Notes under the pieces: generated by a model | Seen by the model: the letters and a program-made list of their open reading frames with translations, nothing else | Databases searched by the model: none | What the model was told of the DNA's origin: nothing | Program-made: the position numbers and the translations under genes | Shown here: piece by piece, positions 10,664 through 22,689 of the stretch | Layout: each line of letters opens with the position of its first letter | Position numbering within the stretch: position 1 is the first letter of the stretch | Source: Mytilinidion resinicola | Taxonomy: Eukaryota; Ascomycota; Dothideomycetes; Mytilinidiales; Mytilinidiaceae | Length of the DNA: 64,000 bases | Reading direction: 5' to 3' | NCBI RefSeq assembly: GCF_010093595.1 | Contig: NW_022985451.1 | Span: 323,710-387,709, forward strand

Positions 10664-11850
10664 TCACTTCCTGCCCACCACGGCCTCCTCTTCGTCTTCG
10701 TGACCCCTCATAAATACATCATCCGGATCGTCATCTGGATCGGTGTCGCTAAGGTCGTCGTGATACTCCGCAGGTCTCAGACTAATATCATCATCCTCTT
10801 CCCGTAATATCTCAGCAGCCTCCAGCGCATCTGGATCATCTGCGTATTCGTTCTCAAGATCTTCAATCGAGGCTCTTCTCACGCCCGCGCGTTCTTCAGC
10901 TTCAAGCTCAGCGGCACGCTGCTTTGTTTTGCTATACATGAACCAACCCGTCACAATGCCTGCTACAGCACCGATGAGGATGCTGATGTAGCTAATTGCT
11001 TTCGTTTTCGGCTCCATCTTGCCGCCGCTCTCCGCGATTTTGTCGAGCTGGGCACCGATAAAGATGTGGAGCATGAGCTTTGGGCTGACGATAGTCGTGG
11101 CGGCGGCGAAGGAGGCCCAGTGGACGGTTGGGAAGGTCGCGATGGCGCCATTGGAGAGGGAGTAGGGGAGCGGACATAACCGGATCATAATCAGGAGCTT
11201 AAGTCCGTCGTGCTTCAGTGTTAGAGCGAGGGCAGCGAATCGCTTGTCGTTTGCGATGAGACGGTGGACCCAATCCTTTAGTAGGCTCCGGGAGAGGATG
11301 AAGGATACTGTGCTGCCGACGATAGTAGCGCTCGCTGCGATGAACCATCTAGATGTTGTCAATAAATCCCTGGTATACTGGTATATGGAGGGAAAGCGTA
11401 CCCATTCGGAAACCCATATACGAAACCAGCAATGGTTAATAGCGAGGAGTAACCTATGAGCGGCGGGAACGATACAACAAATATCATACTCCAAAGAATG
11501 AGCCAGCCGGCGCGTACATTCCGCCATTTCTTCGCCCACGGCGCAAGCACGCCAAAGATACGTTCATTGTATACGAGGAACAGGATACCGAGCACAATTG
11601 CCACGACACCGCTAACGGAGACTAGCACGCGTTGCACTGGTGATAGCTTGTTATAGGACTGCATGGCCCGTCGGTGTAGCTTCTCGCCGTTCTTCCGGAC
11701 TTTGGCCAGGAAGGTTGGCGGCCGCGTCGACACTGAGTATGGAGAGTCATTTCGGCGGAAAGAGGCAGATCTCCGCGTCCAGGCAGGACTGGGCGGAGGT
11801 TCATCGATGGGTAGGGCGAGGGCGCGGGCGTCGTAGTCGTCAGCAGGCAT
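10664..11850 (-). CDS. Tvp38-like Golgi membrane protein (SNARE-associated/VTT family)
   Basis: Two exons, complement of 11402-11850 and 10664-11348, give 377 aa. The 53-nt intron splits the Gly codon in YGFPNGWFIA. After a polar N-terminus come hydrophobic segments at about residues 75-95 (VLVSVSGVVAIVLGILFLVY) and 115-150, including LIGYSSLLTIAGFVYGFPNG, the hallmark of the VTT/SNARE-associated domain. Further features are GSTVSFILSRSL, IRLCPLPYSLSNGAIATF and a last TM helix (ISILIGAVAGIVTGWFM). A long acidic, Asp-rich cytoplasmic tail follows. This matches fungal Tvp38, a Golgi/endosomal membrane protein. Later ATGs are unlikely starts because the domain is complete from 11850. Confidence 0.9.
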
Positions 11851-12998
11851 GATAGCTGTGTATTATGTATGTAGAATGCTGACTCGGCGGAATGGCGCGG
11901 GACTACGAGGGAGAGGGAGGGGGGGCGTCGAGGAGGAGGTGGAATTCAGGTAGAGGAGAGTCTGTCGAGGGGCTCATTCGTGTTGTAGCGTAGCTGGCAA
12001 AGGCGCAGAGGATGGGAGGAGAATTGGGGTGAGATGCGAAGTTGACGGTTGCAGATTGGCCAACGGCGATGACATTTGAAACGGGGCCACAGGGCTGTCC
12101 GAGAGAGCGGACGAGCCACGGCAGCTGCGCCACCCGGCGGGAGCGGAGCGGAGCATCCCTTTGCAAGGCCGTGGACATCGGGCGGAATACGGGCGCTTAT
12201 GGAGACTGCTTGTAGTGGCATCAGTGTCGCTGCAGTGGCTTTTCTGGTCTGCACGTAGGGCGCATTACGAGGTCAATTTGAAGTCCGCTTCTTAGCGGCC
12301 TGTTCTGCGTGGTCTGGCACTGGTAGCATGAATCGGCCGAAGAGGCATCAGATGGAACCATGATCCGGTGAAGCTCGAGGGCCACCACGACTGTATAATG
12401 GAGGCAGAAAAGGCAATCCATCCTACATCGCGCTGGAGGTAACATCCAAGGCGGTCGCTGTCGACGCGGGAGACCAATCACTTCTCTTGCCCGGCGTATA
12501 GGAAGGCGACGCTGGTCTGGCTTCAGCTGCCTTCTCTGCCGCCGAGCTCTATATCCAGCTTACTCCGCCGTACACCCCCCGTTTTCACTCCAGTCCCTCC
12601 GTCACTGCCCTCCTTGCTCATTAAACCTCCGACACGGCTTCGATGTGAGCTTGTGAGCTGCTGCGTTGCTAAGCTTTGCAGCCACCCTGACCACTCGCAG
12701 ATCGATCCATCCCCAGCAGATGCCTTGACGCGCCTGCATGGCCAGAGCCTCCGACACTTCACTTCAACGACTCCCTGCCTCCTAGCTCACCGACCCGTCC
12801 AATCTCTCCTCTCCTCTGGCAGCCCCGTGGCTAGTCATTCTTTGCTTCTTCCGACACCTCTACGATCTGCGACGTCGCCGATCGCACCCCCTCAACCCTC
12901 ACTCACCCCTACCACAACAACACTCTCTCTACCTTGCGCGCTCGCCGACAACTGGAGCGCCTCTCACCTGACGACTTCATCTATCACACCGTGTCACA
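11851..12998. promoter_or_regulatory. Divergent promoter region of the Tvp38-like and CCCH-Smr genes
   Basis: Roughly 1.1 kb separate two divergent genes. It contains purine-rich runs near 11900-11940 and a C/T-rich leader from about 12750 to 12960, as expected for 5' UTR and core promoter in filamentous fungi. Open frames here (such as 12614-13066) run in the wrong frame into the next gene and have no domain. No repeat or RNA gene was seen. Confidence 0.45.
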
Positions 12999-15367
12999 AT
13001 GGGGGTATCCGACGAGGTGTACGAGCTTTGTCTGCCCGTACTGCAGGACGACTCCCTGGAAGATGACGATCGGACGGACAAGCTCGAGGAGCTACTGCGC
13101 CAAAGGACCACTTTGGCGGGACCACAACTGGAAAATGCAGTCCTCGATTGTCTCTGGCGCTTTCGCGACGCGGGTAACTCGTCCAGCTCCCCTCCCCCAA
13201 GCCGCCATACCGTGATCCGCCGTCCCTCTCCTGCGCCTTGGCAGGTTGGGCGCGCCCCGACACCCGTGAGCTCGTCTCCGAGGATGATACATCCTCCGCC
13301 GGGCTTTGGGGTTGCTCCGCCTGGCTTCTCGAGGGTTAGGTCTTCGAACGGCTCTCCTTTCACTTCTCCCCGTCCCTCTCCTCGGCTTGCCTTTTCGAGT
13401 CCTTATATCCCCCATAGTCCCAGTCTCAGTGCATATCAACCCAGCGAGACGAGTCCTACCCCTGATGTCTATGGAGACCTTGGCAGCGACACCGTCGACT
13501 GGCTCGTTGGCGACGATTCAGGGAGGAGCGAGACTTCCTCCTTCACTGGTGATGGCACGCTCAATGGCGCTGCGGCCGAATGGGTTCAACCCCAGATAAC
13601 AGACATGAGCCCGTATGACATGCTTCGCTCCATTCTTCGAGATGACCGCTCAGACGAAGACCTTGAGCGAGCTCTGGAGTCGAACAACTATGACCTGAGT
13701 GCGACTATCATATCGCTTATTCCCCAGGCGTTCGAAGCCCAACATACTCCAGCCACCACTGCCGAAGGCCAAAATACTTACCTAATTGGGAAGTCATTGA
13801 GCCCGGCATTCCGTCCATCTACTCCGGTGGGACAAGCAAAGAGCAATATTGTGTGTAAATACTTCCTCCAGAGCGGACATTGCGCTCGAGCAGATTGCAG
13901 ATTCAGTCATGACCCCAGTAAAACACTGTGCAAGTAAGTCATTCCAGCTTCGTCGATTCGTGGTGTTAGGCAGAAGATGCTAATATCCTATCCTTCAGAT
14001 ATTTCATGACAGGAAATTGTCTAGCCGGGACAACTTGCATCTTCTCCCATGATCCGTCCACTCTCATGTCCCGCCTGGCATTGGAAGGTAGTTCCACACC
14101 TCCCATCCAAGCAGCGGTTCCCAATTTCCAGATGCAGGACTATGATTCGTTTCCGGCTCTCAACCCACAGTGGGTGCAACAGCTTCAGGCACTTGAGCCA
14201 ACTGCTTTAGAACAGCTCTACGGCACTGGTGGAACTGTCACCTCGCCTCCTCCAGGCTTGAGCCCCTTCCCGACATTTACCCCAAGCAACTCTAGCCAGT
14301 CTCACTCCAGGCCAGGAAGCCGCCACCACTCTCGTGCGAACACGCCGTCCATCCCAGCTGTAGATGATAATGAAGCATTTCCGAGTCTAGGTTCTGCAGC
14401 TGCAGCCAAGGCAGGTAAGAGACATCATGGAAAGCGAGGACATGGCCATGCGCACAAAGAAAATGGCGGACCTAACAGTCTCGCGGATTTGGTCAGGATG
14501 TCACCGTCCCCCAGTCCTGCCCAGCTGCGCAAGGGTGTACGGCCTGCAAAAAGCTTCAATGGCAGTCGAGAAAACAGCGCTGCAGCCCAAGCAATCCCGG
14601 CCCCAGATCATATCCCATGGCTGGAGACCGGCGAAAATGCAAACAAGGCATATCTTCAGGCACGAGCCGATGCGTTCAAGCACGGCAGTATGAGAAACAA
14701 GTTCCTGCAGAGGTGTGTAATAATTTATCCTAGTTGATGCTCAAGCTAACAGTAGCAGTGCGGCACAAGCATGGAATCGTAGCGATTCTCGTGCGGCTAA
14801 AGCTCTCAGTCTCCGTGGCCAGAGCGAGAACAACCTCATGCGGGAAGCTCATCGGCAAGCTGCACAGTACTTATATGAGGAGCGTAATAAGGACAGTGGG
14901 AGTGCGCTTGAGCTATATGTTGACCTTCATGGTAAGTTGCTGAACTCGATGTGCTCTTCTCGCCTCCTGACATATTACCAGGTCTTCACCCCGAAGAGGC
15001 CGTGTCCTACCTAGAGGGCATCCTCCTCAAGCACCAATCATCTTCTCGTCCCCTGTATGCCATCACAGGCACAGGCCACCACTCCAAGAACGGCAAAGAC
15101 AAGGTGGGCAAAGCCCTTCGTGGGTTCTTGAACGAATGGCGCTATGCCTTCCGCGAGTTCTCTGTCCCCGGTGACCGTAACAACGTGGGCGGTATCTTGG
15201 GCATCGACCCAAGCAGCTACGATCGCAGCGTTGGGGAGCGGAACAAAGATAGTGAGGCAGAATCGGCCACGGATTCGGCTGCGGGTAAGGACACCAAGAT
15301 CCGCATCATCAAGAAAGGAGAGATGGCAGATGTTCCAAAGGGACCCAAGAAGGGCATTGCCTCATGA
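12999..15367 (+). CDS. CCCH zinc-finger protein with DUF1771 and Smr domain
   Basis: Four exons, 12999-13933, 13999-14712, 14759-14931 and 14982-15367, give 735 aa. Residues about 200-245 (DMSPYDMLRSILRDDRSDED...) resemble a CUE/UBA-like helical domain. Two CCCH fingers follow: CKYFLQSGHCARADCRFSH (C-x8-C-x4-C-x3-H), and CKYFMTGNCLAGTTCIFSH (C-x7-C-x5-C-x3-H), which spans intron 1. A Pro/Ser-rich linker leads to a DUF1771 region (SAAQAWNRSDSRAAKALSLRG...) and then the Smr domain, with LYVDLHGLHPEEAV split by intron 3 and a GTGHHS motif. Smr domains of this arrangement bind RNA and can cleave it, as in Cue2/N4BP2-type factors that cut mRNA at collided ribosomes. That role is inferred from the family, not shown here. 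Confidence 0.92.
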
Positions 15368-15778
15368 CACAAGTCCTGGATAGCAATGAAATAAGATACC
15401 TTTAACTCTATCTTTCACGTCTCTGATTTGCTTTAGTGGTGAGCCCTGAAGGTGATGATGACAAGGGGGGCTTGAGGCGCGGTCTTGGCTCCGAGTCTAT
15501 CTCAACGACGTGTCGTGGATTGCAACTGCTTCAACTAACCACAGGCAGGATACGTCAGCATTGTGGTGTCAATTGATGCCATTGAGTACTCGTAAGTCTC
15601 CACCCCCTTCTCTCCTCGTTCAACCAGTAGACCAACATTGCAGGCACTACCGCAACGTCACCGTTCTTCACATCCTTAACCACGATCTTCTCACAATAGG
15701 CATCACACCGCCCTTTACACACGCTCTCATCACAACACCCTCCATCCCATCCCGCTTCCCGCCATCTCACACGTCGCA
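15368..15778. promoter_or_regulatory. Short tandem intergenic region
   Basis: About 410 bp lie between the Smr gene stop and the start of the coiled-coil gene. The first 60 bp probably hold the 3' end of the Smr transcript, and the C-rich stretch 15590-15778 is a typical fungal 5' leader. Nothing else was seen. Confidence 0.4.
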
Positions 15779-17067
15779 ATGTCAACCCACCCCACCTCCC
15801 CGACCTCCCTCCTCTGGGCCGCCCAGCTCAAACGCGAACACGCCCACCTCCTCACGCGCATGAAAACCCTCGAGTCCACCGCCGAATCCCTCTCCACCCG
15901 CCTCGCCTCCACCACTGCGCCTGCCGACAAGCTCGCCCGCCTTGTCGCCGACGCGAAAGCCCTGACCGCCCGCGTCGCGGCGATCGAGGACGACGATAAA
16001 GACGTCAAAGAGTGGATTGAGAAGCTGGATGAGGAGCGGCAGGCGCGGATGCGCGAGGAGGGTGTGAAGGTAGAGCGGATCGCACGGAAGCTGGTGGAGG
16101 TGCAGGTGGGGGTTAAGGAGGGGGAGCGGGAGAGGGACGTGTTGAGGGGGGTTGTGGAGGGGGTGGCGGGCAGGATGCAGAGGTTGGAAGGAGAGGTGAA
16201 GAAGGGAGAGGAGAGAGGGCTAAGCCGGAAGAACGATGAGGGGGATGTGAAGGTGCTTGCGCGGCGGTTGGATGCGGTGGAGGCGGGGCGGAGGGAGGCG
16301 GAGAGGCGGGCGGGGGAGTTGGTGAGGAGGCTGGAGTTGCTGGAGGGGCGGAATGAGGAGATGGGGAGGGAGAAGAGGGGGTTGGAGAGGGAGGTGGAGA
16401 GGTTGAGGGGGTTGTTGGAGGGGAGGGATTTGGAGAGGACGACGCAGGTCTTGGAGGTGGAGAAGGGGTTGGAGAGTACGCAGGACGTGCCGGTGGAGAC
16501 GATTGAGAGAAGGTATGGGAGGCGCGAACGGACTAAGTTCGTTACGCAGAGGAGTGGTTATGCTGACGTTTTGATAGTTCTTCCGATAGTGGCACGCAAC
16601 TCCAGAACTCACCGGCCTTCTCAGCATCATTGCGCCGGTCGGTCAGAATTGCGCCACGGTACAACGAACCGTCATTCCAACAAGCCCAAATTGTTGATCA
16701 GCCGTCTCAAACATGGTCGGACATGGGCTTGACACAGAAGCAACCAGGTGCCGCGAACTCGAGGAAGAAGAGACAAGCAGCGCCGAACCAGGACACACGC
16801 CAGAAGAAGAGCAGTCAGGCGAAGAGCAGCCAGATGAAGGGCAAGGCCAAGTCCGTCAAAGAGAAGTTGATTGCCATCAAGCCTCCAGAACAGCGTCCCG
16901 CGATCGAACCAAAGATCGCCATCGTCTCAGGCCCATTCACGTGGGAGAACCTCTTCGCGGCAGAGCCAACAGCAGAGCCAATAGCAGAGCCACCTCGGAA
17001 GCGTAAAAGGAGAGAGATACCACAAGAGGTCGACATGGAGACCTTTGCCGCAATGGCTGGTATCTAG
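15779..17067 (+). CDS. Coiled-coil protein with basic C-terminal region, function unknown
   Basis: Two exons, 15779-16512 and 16578-17067, joined in phase, give 407 aa. Residues about 15-230 are a near-continuous coiled coil rich in Glu, Arg and Leu (for example MKTLESTAESLSTRLAS, LEGEVKKGEERG and GLEREVERLRGLLEG). The second exon adds a Ser/Gln-rich linker, a Lys/Gln-rich basic stretch, FTWENLFAAEPTAEP and a likely nuclear localisation signal, PRKRKRREI, before the end DMETFAAMAGI. The first exon is unusually G-rich on the coding strand (GAG/GGG codons), which opens long false frames on the other strand. I cannot assign a family; a nuclear or chromatin-linked scaffold is one guess. Confidence 0.75.
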
Positions 17068-17159
17068 ATCGCGATCTATTTACACCCAGGCTGCCCCTAT
17101 ACGGGCAATATTCCCGATTATCATCAACCGTCAACACGAAGGCCCCTTTCCTCTGATTC

Positions 17160-18105
17160 TCATGTTTCCTTGAACTCATAAGGCCCCTCCCTCTCCACGA
17201 CCTCGACCTCGATATCGGCCTCATGAATTTCCCTCCCCCCAATCTTCAACCCAGCCCTCATTACATCCCCTGCGCTCACACTTCCCACCCCCTTCGGTGT
17301 CCCCGTAAGTACAATATCGCCCTTCTCCAGCGTCATCACCTTACTAATATCGCTCAGCTGCCTCGGAATGCGGAAGAGCATAAGCTCGGTGCTATCGGCC
17401 TGGCGCACTTGATTATTGACGCTAAGCCAGAGATGCACATTGTGCGGGTCTGGGATGCGTGACTTGGAAATCAGGTTGCTGACGGGCATGAAGGTGTCGA
17501 AGCCTTTGGCGATGCTCCAGGGGAGGCCTTTGCGCTTGGCTTCGTCTTGCACGTTGCGGGCGGTCATGTCGATTGCGAGGAGGTATGCTGTTTCACAACC
17601 TTTATTAGATATTCTGCTTTTTCTTGTACGAGTGCTTTGAGTATTGGTAGCATGTCTTAAGCCATGTATAGGCAGTGGGTGAGACATGGGAACGTGTTCG
17701 AGTATATATACCTTCAATCGAATCCAACGCCCCCTTCGTATCCTCCGGGTCCAGATCCCGCACCGTTTTGCCCATGACTAGCCCTAGTTCCACCTCGTAA
17801 TGCATCGTGACGCCCCGCGGCCGCAGCACTGGCCCCGCGCCGGGGAGGAGTATGGCGCTTGGGGGCTTGAGGAAGAAGAACGGTTGTTTTGGACGCGCGC
17901 TATTCAATTCTTTTATATGGTCGCTGTGGGTAATCTCTCAGACTCGGTCCTTGGAGCTACAGCTTGAGGTTGGGAGGGGGCGTACGCGTAGTTCCGGCCT
18001 ATACACATAACCTGCCGAAAATGTTAGGAAGAGTGGATGAAGTGGGGGGGTACGCGGGGCGGGTACCTTGCGGCAATTGGCCCGTACGGACGCTATGGTT
18101 GCCAT
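17160..18105 (-). CDS. Fumarylacetoacetate hydrolase-family protein (FAHD1-like)
   Basis: Four exons, complement of 18067-18105, 17986-18011, 17712-17923 and 17160-17587, give 234 aa. The 26-nt second exon (VMCIGRNYA) carries the family's N-terminal signature, continuing as DHIKELNSARPKQPFFFLKP. Exon 3 holds RGVTMHYEVELGLVMGK with the metal-binding His and Glu residues. Exon 4 holds YLLAIDMTARNVQDEAK, GLPWSIAKGFDTF and TGTPKGVGSV. Length and motifs match FAHD1-type enzymes (acylpyruvate hydrolase/oxaloacetate decarboxylase, usually mitochondrial) rather than true fumarylacetoacetase, which is longer. Mitochondrial import is possible from the basic N-terminus but not clear. The gene ends 92 bp from the convergent coiled-coil gene. 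Confidence 0.9.
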
Positions 18106-18382
18106 TTTGGGGACGAGACGCAATTCGTGCAGTTAGGTTTATATGAACAAGAAGCGGAAGAGGGTGGTTCCTGGCGGGGGGAAGGGGCGGTGGAGCTCGT
18201 AGGGAATGCGGAGGTGAGGTTTGAGCGGAGCTCTTTTCGCCGAAGCGCGGGAGAGGTCCCACTTCACGACATAGTCGTCATCGTCTCTAACAACCACCAC
18301 AACCTATTCTTCATTCGAGCTCCTGCTTCAATTCCACGCGGGTATACAGCACCGAACGTTCCTTTCTACGGCAATATCCAAT

Positions 18383-18738
18383 ATGCAGATCGCCGAGATC
18401 CTCTCAGACCTAACTTCCCTCCGCGTCTGCGTACGTTGTCCAGCACCCCTCCACCCCCGAACCCCCCCATCTCCATGTCCATAATTGCCGTATATTTACA
18501 CGACGCATAGGATCCCGCCGCAGCCCTCTCCCTCGTCTCCGCGCGCCCACATCCTTCCCCTTCAAGCTTGAAACCTATTACCAGTGCCACCAAAAAAGAA
18601 GACGACACGGATTTGAAGCGCGCAAAGGATCTGGTGGAGCTGCATTACGCGGTCAAAGTGGCGCATGGAGACGGAGAACCGGATCAGGAGCTTGTGGAGT
18701 TGAGGGGCAGTGTGAGGAGGGCCGTTGGGGCGCGGTGA
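18383..18738 (+). CDS. Small conserved-looking protein, 91 aa
   Basis: Two exons, 18383-18430 and 18511-18738, give a 91-residue product. The donor is GTACGT and the acceptor GCATAG, and both exons keep one frame. The protein starts MQIAEILSDLTSLRVC, has a short Pro/Ser linker and ends with a charged helical part (DLKRAKDLVELHYAVKVAHG and ELVELRGSVRRAVGAR). The spacing of hydrophobic residues suggests two helices able to form a coiled-coil hairpin. I do not recognise the family. It lies about 280 bp from the divergent FAH-family gene. Support comes from intact splicing and helical periodicity only. Confidence 0.55.
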
Positions 18739-19327
18739 GCGGGGAGGAGGGGATGCTTGGGATTGGGTTGGAGTTTGGAGTCTGGAAGGGGGTTATACCC
18801 GGTATCACTAAGAGGTATTGGATGATGTGGGATTTGCAAGTTTTGCTATCCACGCTGGAGAAAGGCTTCGCCACATGAGTTCAAGCTCTCCCACGAATTG
18901 CGCTATGTGTAGAGGGAGGGGAACCACCGTTCACGTTTGCAATGGTAGTGGCGAGATGATTTGCCTACGCTGATATGCCACGGTTTAGTGCTTGAGGGAG
19001 TTCAGGGCAGAGCGAACAGCGACTTTGATGATCACTGCAGAGTTTCATTCGGCCACTCAAAAGGGACATCACACTGCTTCATGCTTAGAGCAAATTCTCG
19101 ATCAAGATCATAGCGAACGAACAAGAGTTCTAGTATTCAACAGTCTCGAATTAGGTGTCTCCTGCTTACGGCTAGGGCAAGCATCAAGAGTGTAGGAATG
19201 ATGGTGTTAGGACGGTAGGGTACATGAAGTGCGTGAGCGGTACCACGGTTGCCCTGTTCAAGACAGAATACAGGAGGAAGAGGGAAGACCAGGGAATAGG
19301 AGAAAGAAATGGGGGCGAAAATGAGTG
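18739..19327. other. Convergent intergenic region, nothing recognised
   Basis: This is AT-moderate sequence between two genes that end toward each other. It should contain both 3' UTRs. The short open frames have no motifs, and no repeats or RNA genes were seen. Confidence 0.4.
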
Positions 19328-20166
19328 TCAAGTTGCTGCGTCGAATTTGGGAGGAGCACGGCCAGCTTTCTCGTTGATTTTCGGCTTGATCTCCGCAGCA
19401 ATCTCGCGGCCGAGCAATGCATCGTACACCCAGTTGGGGGTATATGCCCTGGTCTTGTCCTTCTTGCGAATCTTGGTGGCAGTGGAGGTCGTGTTTACTG
19501 TGGCAGGTTTCTTCAAGGACGGGTCTGCTCAGATGGTGGTCAGTATCGTACATGTACAACCGTTGTGCAAGCAGAGATACTCACCTTGCTCAACCGATAC
19601 TGCCACGGCGCCCTCTTGGTCTTCTCTAGCGGTCTCGGCTCTGGACTCGGCTTCAGACGCCGCTGAGGAAGCTGCGGACTCGCGCTCCTCTTTCACTGAA
19701 GCAGCTCTAGAAACAGCTGAGGACCGTCTAGAGGCCGCTTCAGAGGCGGCTGCTGACCTCGCTGAAGCGGCGACAGAAGCGGACCTCGAGACCACTTTCT
19801 GCTGGCCATTGTTGGCAGTCGCATCACCATCTGCTGTTGCTGTGATATCCGGCTTGTCGTCTATCTGCTGCTCTTTTGTGGGCTCTTCTTTTGTCCCAGT
19901 CGCGCTATCGGCAGCCTCTGGCTCAGCTGGTGGGGAGGCTGGCTTGATTTCTTTGACGGCGACATCAGCCTCGGAATCGGCGACAGCGACGTTGGCCTCG
20001 GCTCCCTTTTCAGTCGTGACCGTCATCTCGGCGGGTGGAGCGGTCTCAGCTGTGTGAACATGTCAGCATAGGTGACGTCTCATCCAGTTGGTTACTCACT
20101 GGACTCGCTGGCCGGTGCGTCAACGGTGATGGCTGGGTTGTTGGAAGACTGGGATTCGCCTTCCAT
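19328..20166 (-). CDS. Ala/Ser/Glu-rich low-complexity protein, function unknown
   Basis: Three exons, complement of 20100-20166, 19585-20049 and 19328-19524, give 242 aa with consistent phases. Most of exon 2 is disordered: an acidic Ala/Pro/Thr-rich part, then a Ser/Ala/Arg-rich run (SRSASVAASARSAAASEAAS) with alternating charges that could form a long single helix. The C-terminus (exon 3) is a compact, Lys-rich block, RKKDKTRAYTPNWVYDALLG, followed by REIAAEIKPKINEKAG, and looks like the only conserved module. No signal peptide or membrane segment is visible. The family is unknown to me. Confidence 0.7.
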
Positions 20167-20889
20167 CTTGTAATAGGAAGAGGATTGAAATCACGGCCGA
20201 GAAGGGAGGAGATACGGATGGAAGCAGTAAAGAATGGCGGGCGGAAATGAAAGATGCTGGTTGGGATGCTGGTGGAGCGATGGTGGAGCACTAAGCGGCG
20301 ATGAGCAACGAGGAAAAGGGAATTTCGTCGTGAGAAGCCATGGCGACTTCCAAGGTATTTGGAGAAGGGACGAGAGACCAAGACGAGACGAGTATAAGCA
20401 GGTGTTGTGAGAGAAAGAGCGCGCAAAAATGAAGAAGGCGTGCAGGAACTCGTTTAGGAAGGCATTTAATACGAAGTAGTTATTTCGATATCAAGAATCT
20501 GACATTCTCATGAAATGGAGTGCAGATGAAGAACATTGCCTTTAAGGAGTTCGGAGAGGATAACTTCATGTTGTGATTTGAACTTTGTGAGAAAGTGTCT
20601 GGAATCCTTTCGTTGATTATCACCGAACTCTCCCATCCCCCTTTGCAGGCCCGAGACGTTGATAGTAGCGGGAGGGCGCATTGCAGGTGGAGAATGACGT
20701 GTGGCGCACGTGACCTGTCGGAGCGGAAAATATAGTGGAGCCGGCAGCTTTAAGTTTAGCCGCAGCTCGCCTCGCGCATTCACCTCCTCCACCTCATCAC
20801 CTTCCTTCCTTCCTTCACGTCTCGTCAATCACCACTGGCCGACCTCAAGGGCAAATCCTCGCGCCGATCCCGCGCCGAGTACGCCCACG
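20167..20889. promoter_or_regulatory. Divergent promoter region upstream of the SRRM1-like gene
   Basis: About 720 bp lie between divergent genes. A C/T-rich leader (about 20770-20890) precedes the SRRM1-like ATG. Chance frames (20508-20828 minus, 20701-21033 plus) lack motifs. No repeats were found. Confidence 0.4.
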
Positions 20890-22387
20890 ATGGCCACCAG
20901 AGATCAGAAGTTGTTGAAGGCTACGAAGTTCCCGCCGGAGTTTGACGTCAAGGTCAACACGAAGAAGGTCAACATCGAGGTCCTCAAGAAGTCAGTCCAC
21001 ACTTCCTTGCGCATGGGATCTACGCTAACTTGACGGTGCTACCGTAGATGGATTACAAACAAAATCACTACTATCATGGGAACCGAGGACGATATCGTCA
21101 TTGAGACTTGCTTCAACCTGCTGGATGTCGAACGCGTACGTTGCCTGATACACATCAACGACCCTTGACCCCCTGCTAATGGTCTCACCAGCCGGATATC
21201 AAATCGATCCAGATTGCGCTCACTGGGTTTCTCGAAAAAGACGCTGCTTCCTTCTGCAAAGAGCTTTGGCTACTATGCATTAGCGCCCAGAACAGCCCAT
21301 CCGGAGTCCCCAAGGAACTACTTGAGGCAAAGAAGCAAGAGCTCATCCAGGAGAGAGTGAGTGTCCTCTAAATCACCAATGCGCTATTTCTCTAACATTA
21401 CCCAAGCTTGAGCAGGAACGACTGGCGACCGAAGCTAGAAAGCGTCGAGAACAAGATGACACTAGAGATCGTGATATCGACGATGTTCGTTTCCGAGAGC
21501 GCACCGAGCGCGGACGAGGACGAGGTCGCGGACCTCCGCGTGGTGGCTATCGAGGCGACCGCGGCAGATATCACGACAGGCGCTCACCACGCCGCGATTC
21601 TAGATCTCCGCCGAGACGCGCTCTAGTTCAGCGAGATCGCAACACCTATATCCCAGGAGACCGTCGTGGTAACGGGCGCAGCAGATCCAGATCTCCACCG
21701 CGCCGCAGGAACACCTCATCTAGTCCCTCCCGGTCTCCGGAGATCGTCACCGGTGACAAGTCTCCACCTCGCCGTCGCAGCCCTTCCCCGCGCGAGCGAC
21801 GCCAAGCAGACACCTACGCGCCGGGACGAGGCCGTGGCCATGATCGTGGCAGGGTGCGATCACGCTCACCCCGACGCCGCGTGTCATCGTCCAGCCGCTC
21901 GCGTTCTCCCCCAGCGAAGCGCTCTCGGTACCGATCAAGGACTAGGTCTCCATCACGCCGAGGGTACAGAGGAGGAGGTAGAACTAGGTATGCGCGAGAT
22001 AGGAGCATCACACCGCCTCGTCGACGGCGCTCACCGTCACCTCGGCCACGGGCAGCTCGGAGGGCTCGTTCTGTGTCCATCGTGTCTTCACGCAGTCGCT
22101 CCCCGCCTCGACGCCGGGGCGAGAAGAGTCGTCGACGAAGCCCGAGCTGGAGTGAACCATCCGTCAGCCCTAGGAGAGACAGGAGGAAGGGATATCGCAG
22201 GCCCACCATATCACCATCTCCCTCTGATGACGAAAAAGGACGACGAGCTGATTTGAACAAGAACTCCCCTAGGTCATCGAGCAAACGTAGTGCAGTACGG
22301 AAGCGCTCCCGCTCGCTCAGCCGTCATTCATCCCACTCCCGCGACCGGGGTAAATCTCATTCCCCAGCTCAAGCGATGGAAGAGTGA
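20890..22387 (+). CDS. PWI-domain, Arg/Ser-rich splicing factor (SRRM1/SRm160-like)
   Basis: Four exons, 20890-20990, 21048-21135, 21192-21356 and 21407-22387, give 444 aa. Exons 1-3 encode the PWI domain, with the pattern FPPEFDVKVNTKKVNIEVLK, WITNKITTIMGTEDDIVIE, PDIKSIQIALTGFLE and FCKELWLLCISAQ. PWI domains bind nucleic acid and join the SRm160 splicing coactivator. The fourth exon is almost entirely RS/RG repeats (RGRGRGRGPPRGGYRG and many SRSRSPPRRR units), typical of nuclear-speckle proteins that are phosphorylated by SR kinases. The first donor is GTCAGT, slightly weak, but the phase and PWI sequence support it. The repetitive Arg codons open long spurious frames on both strands. Confidence 0.92.
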
Positions 22388-22689
22388 GGAGAAATTCGAA
22401 GTCTCCCCAAAGGTAATCCGTATCAACCCCAAGACTACCTTCTCTCTAGATCCCTTTTGCATCAAAGATGCGGCTATATGGAGGACCTCAGGGTCTCTAG
22501 CTCAACCTCAAATAGCAATACTTTTCACCTTGATTTTGCAGTCAGGATGTTCTGTATTGAGTTTTGGATGTGAATCGCATTATCTGACAGATGCTAATGA
22601 CAACCTAGGAAACCAACTGAAGCCACTCAATGTGGCAAACCAGCTGACAAATCGGTACGGAACCAGGCCCAATTTGTAGGTGGTTTTCC

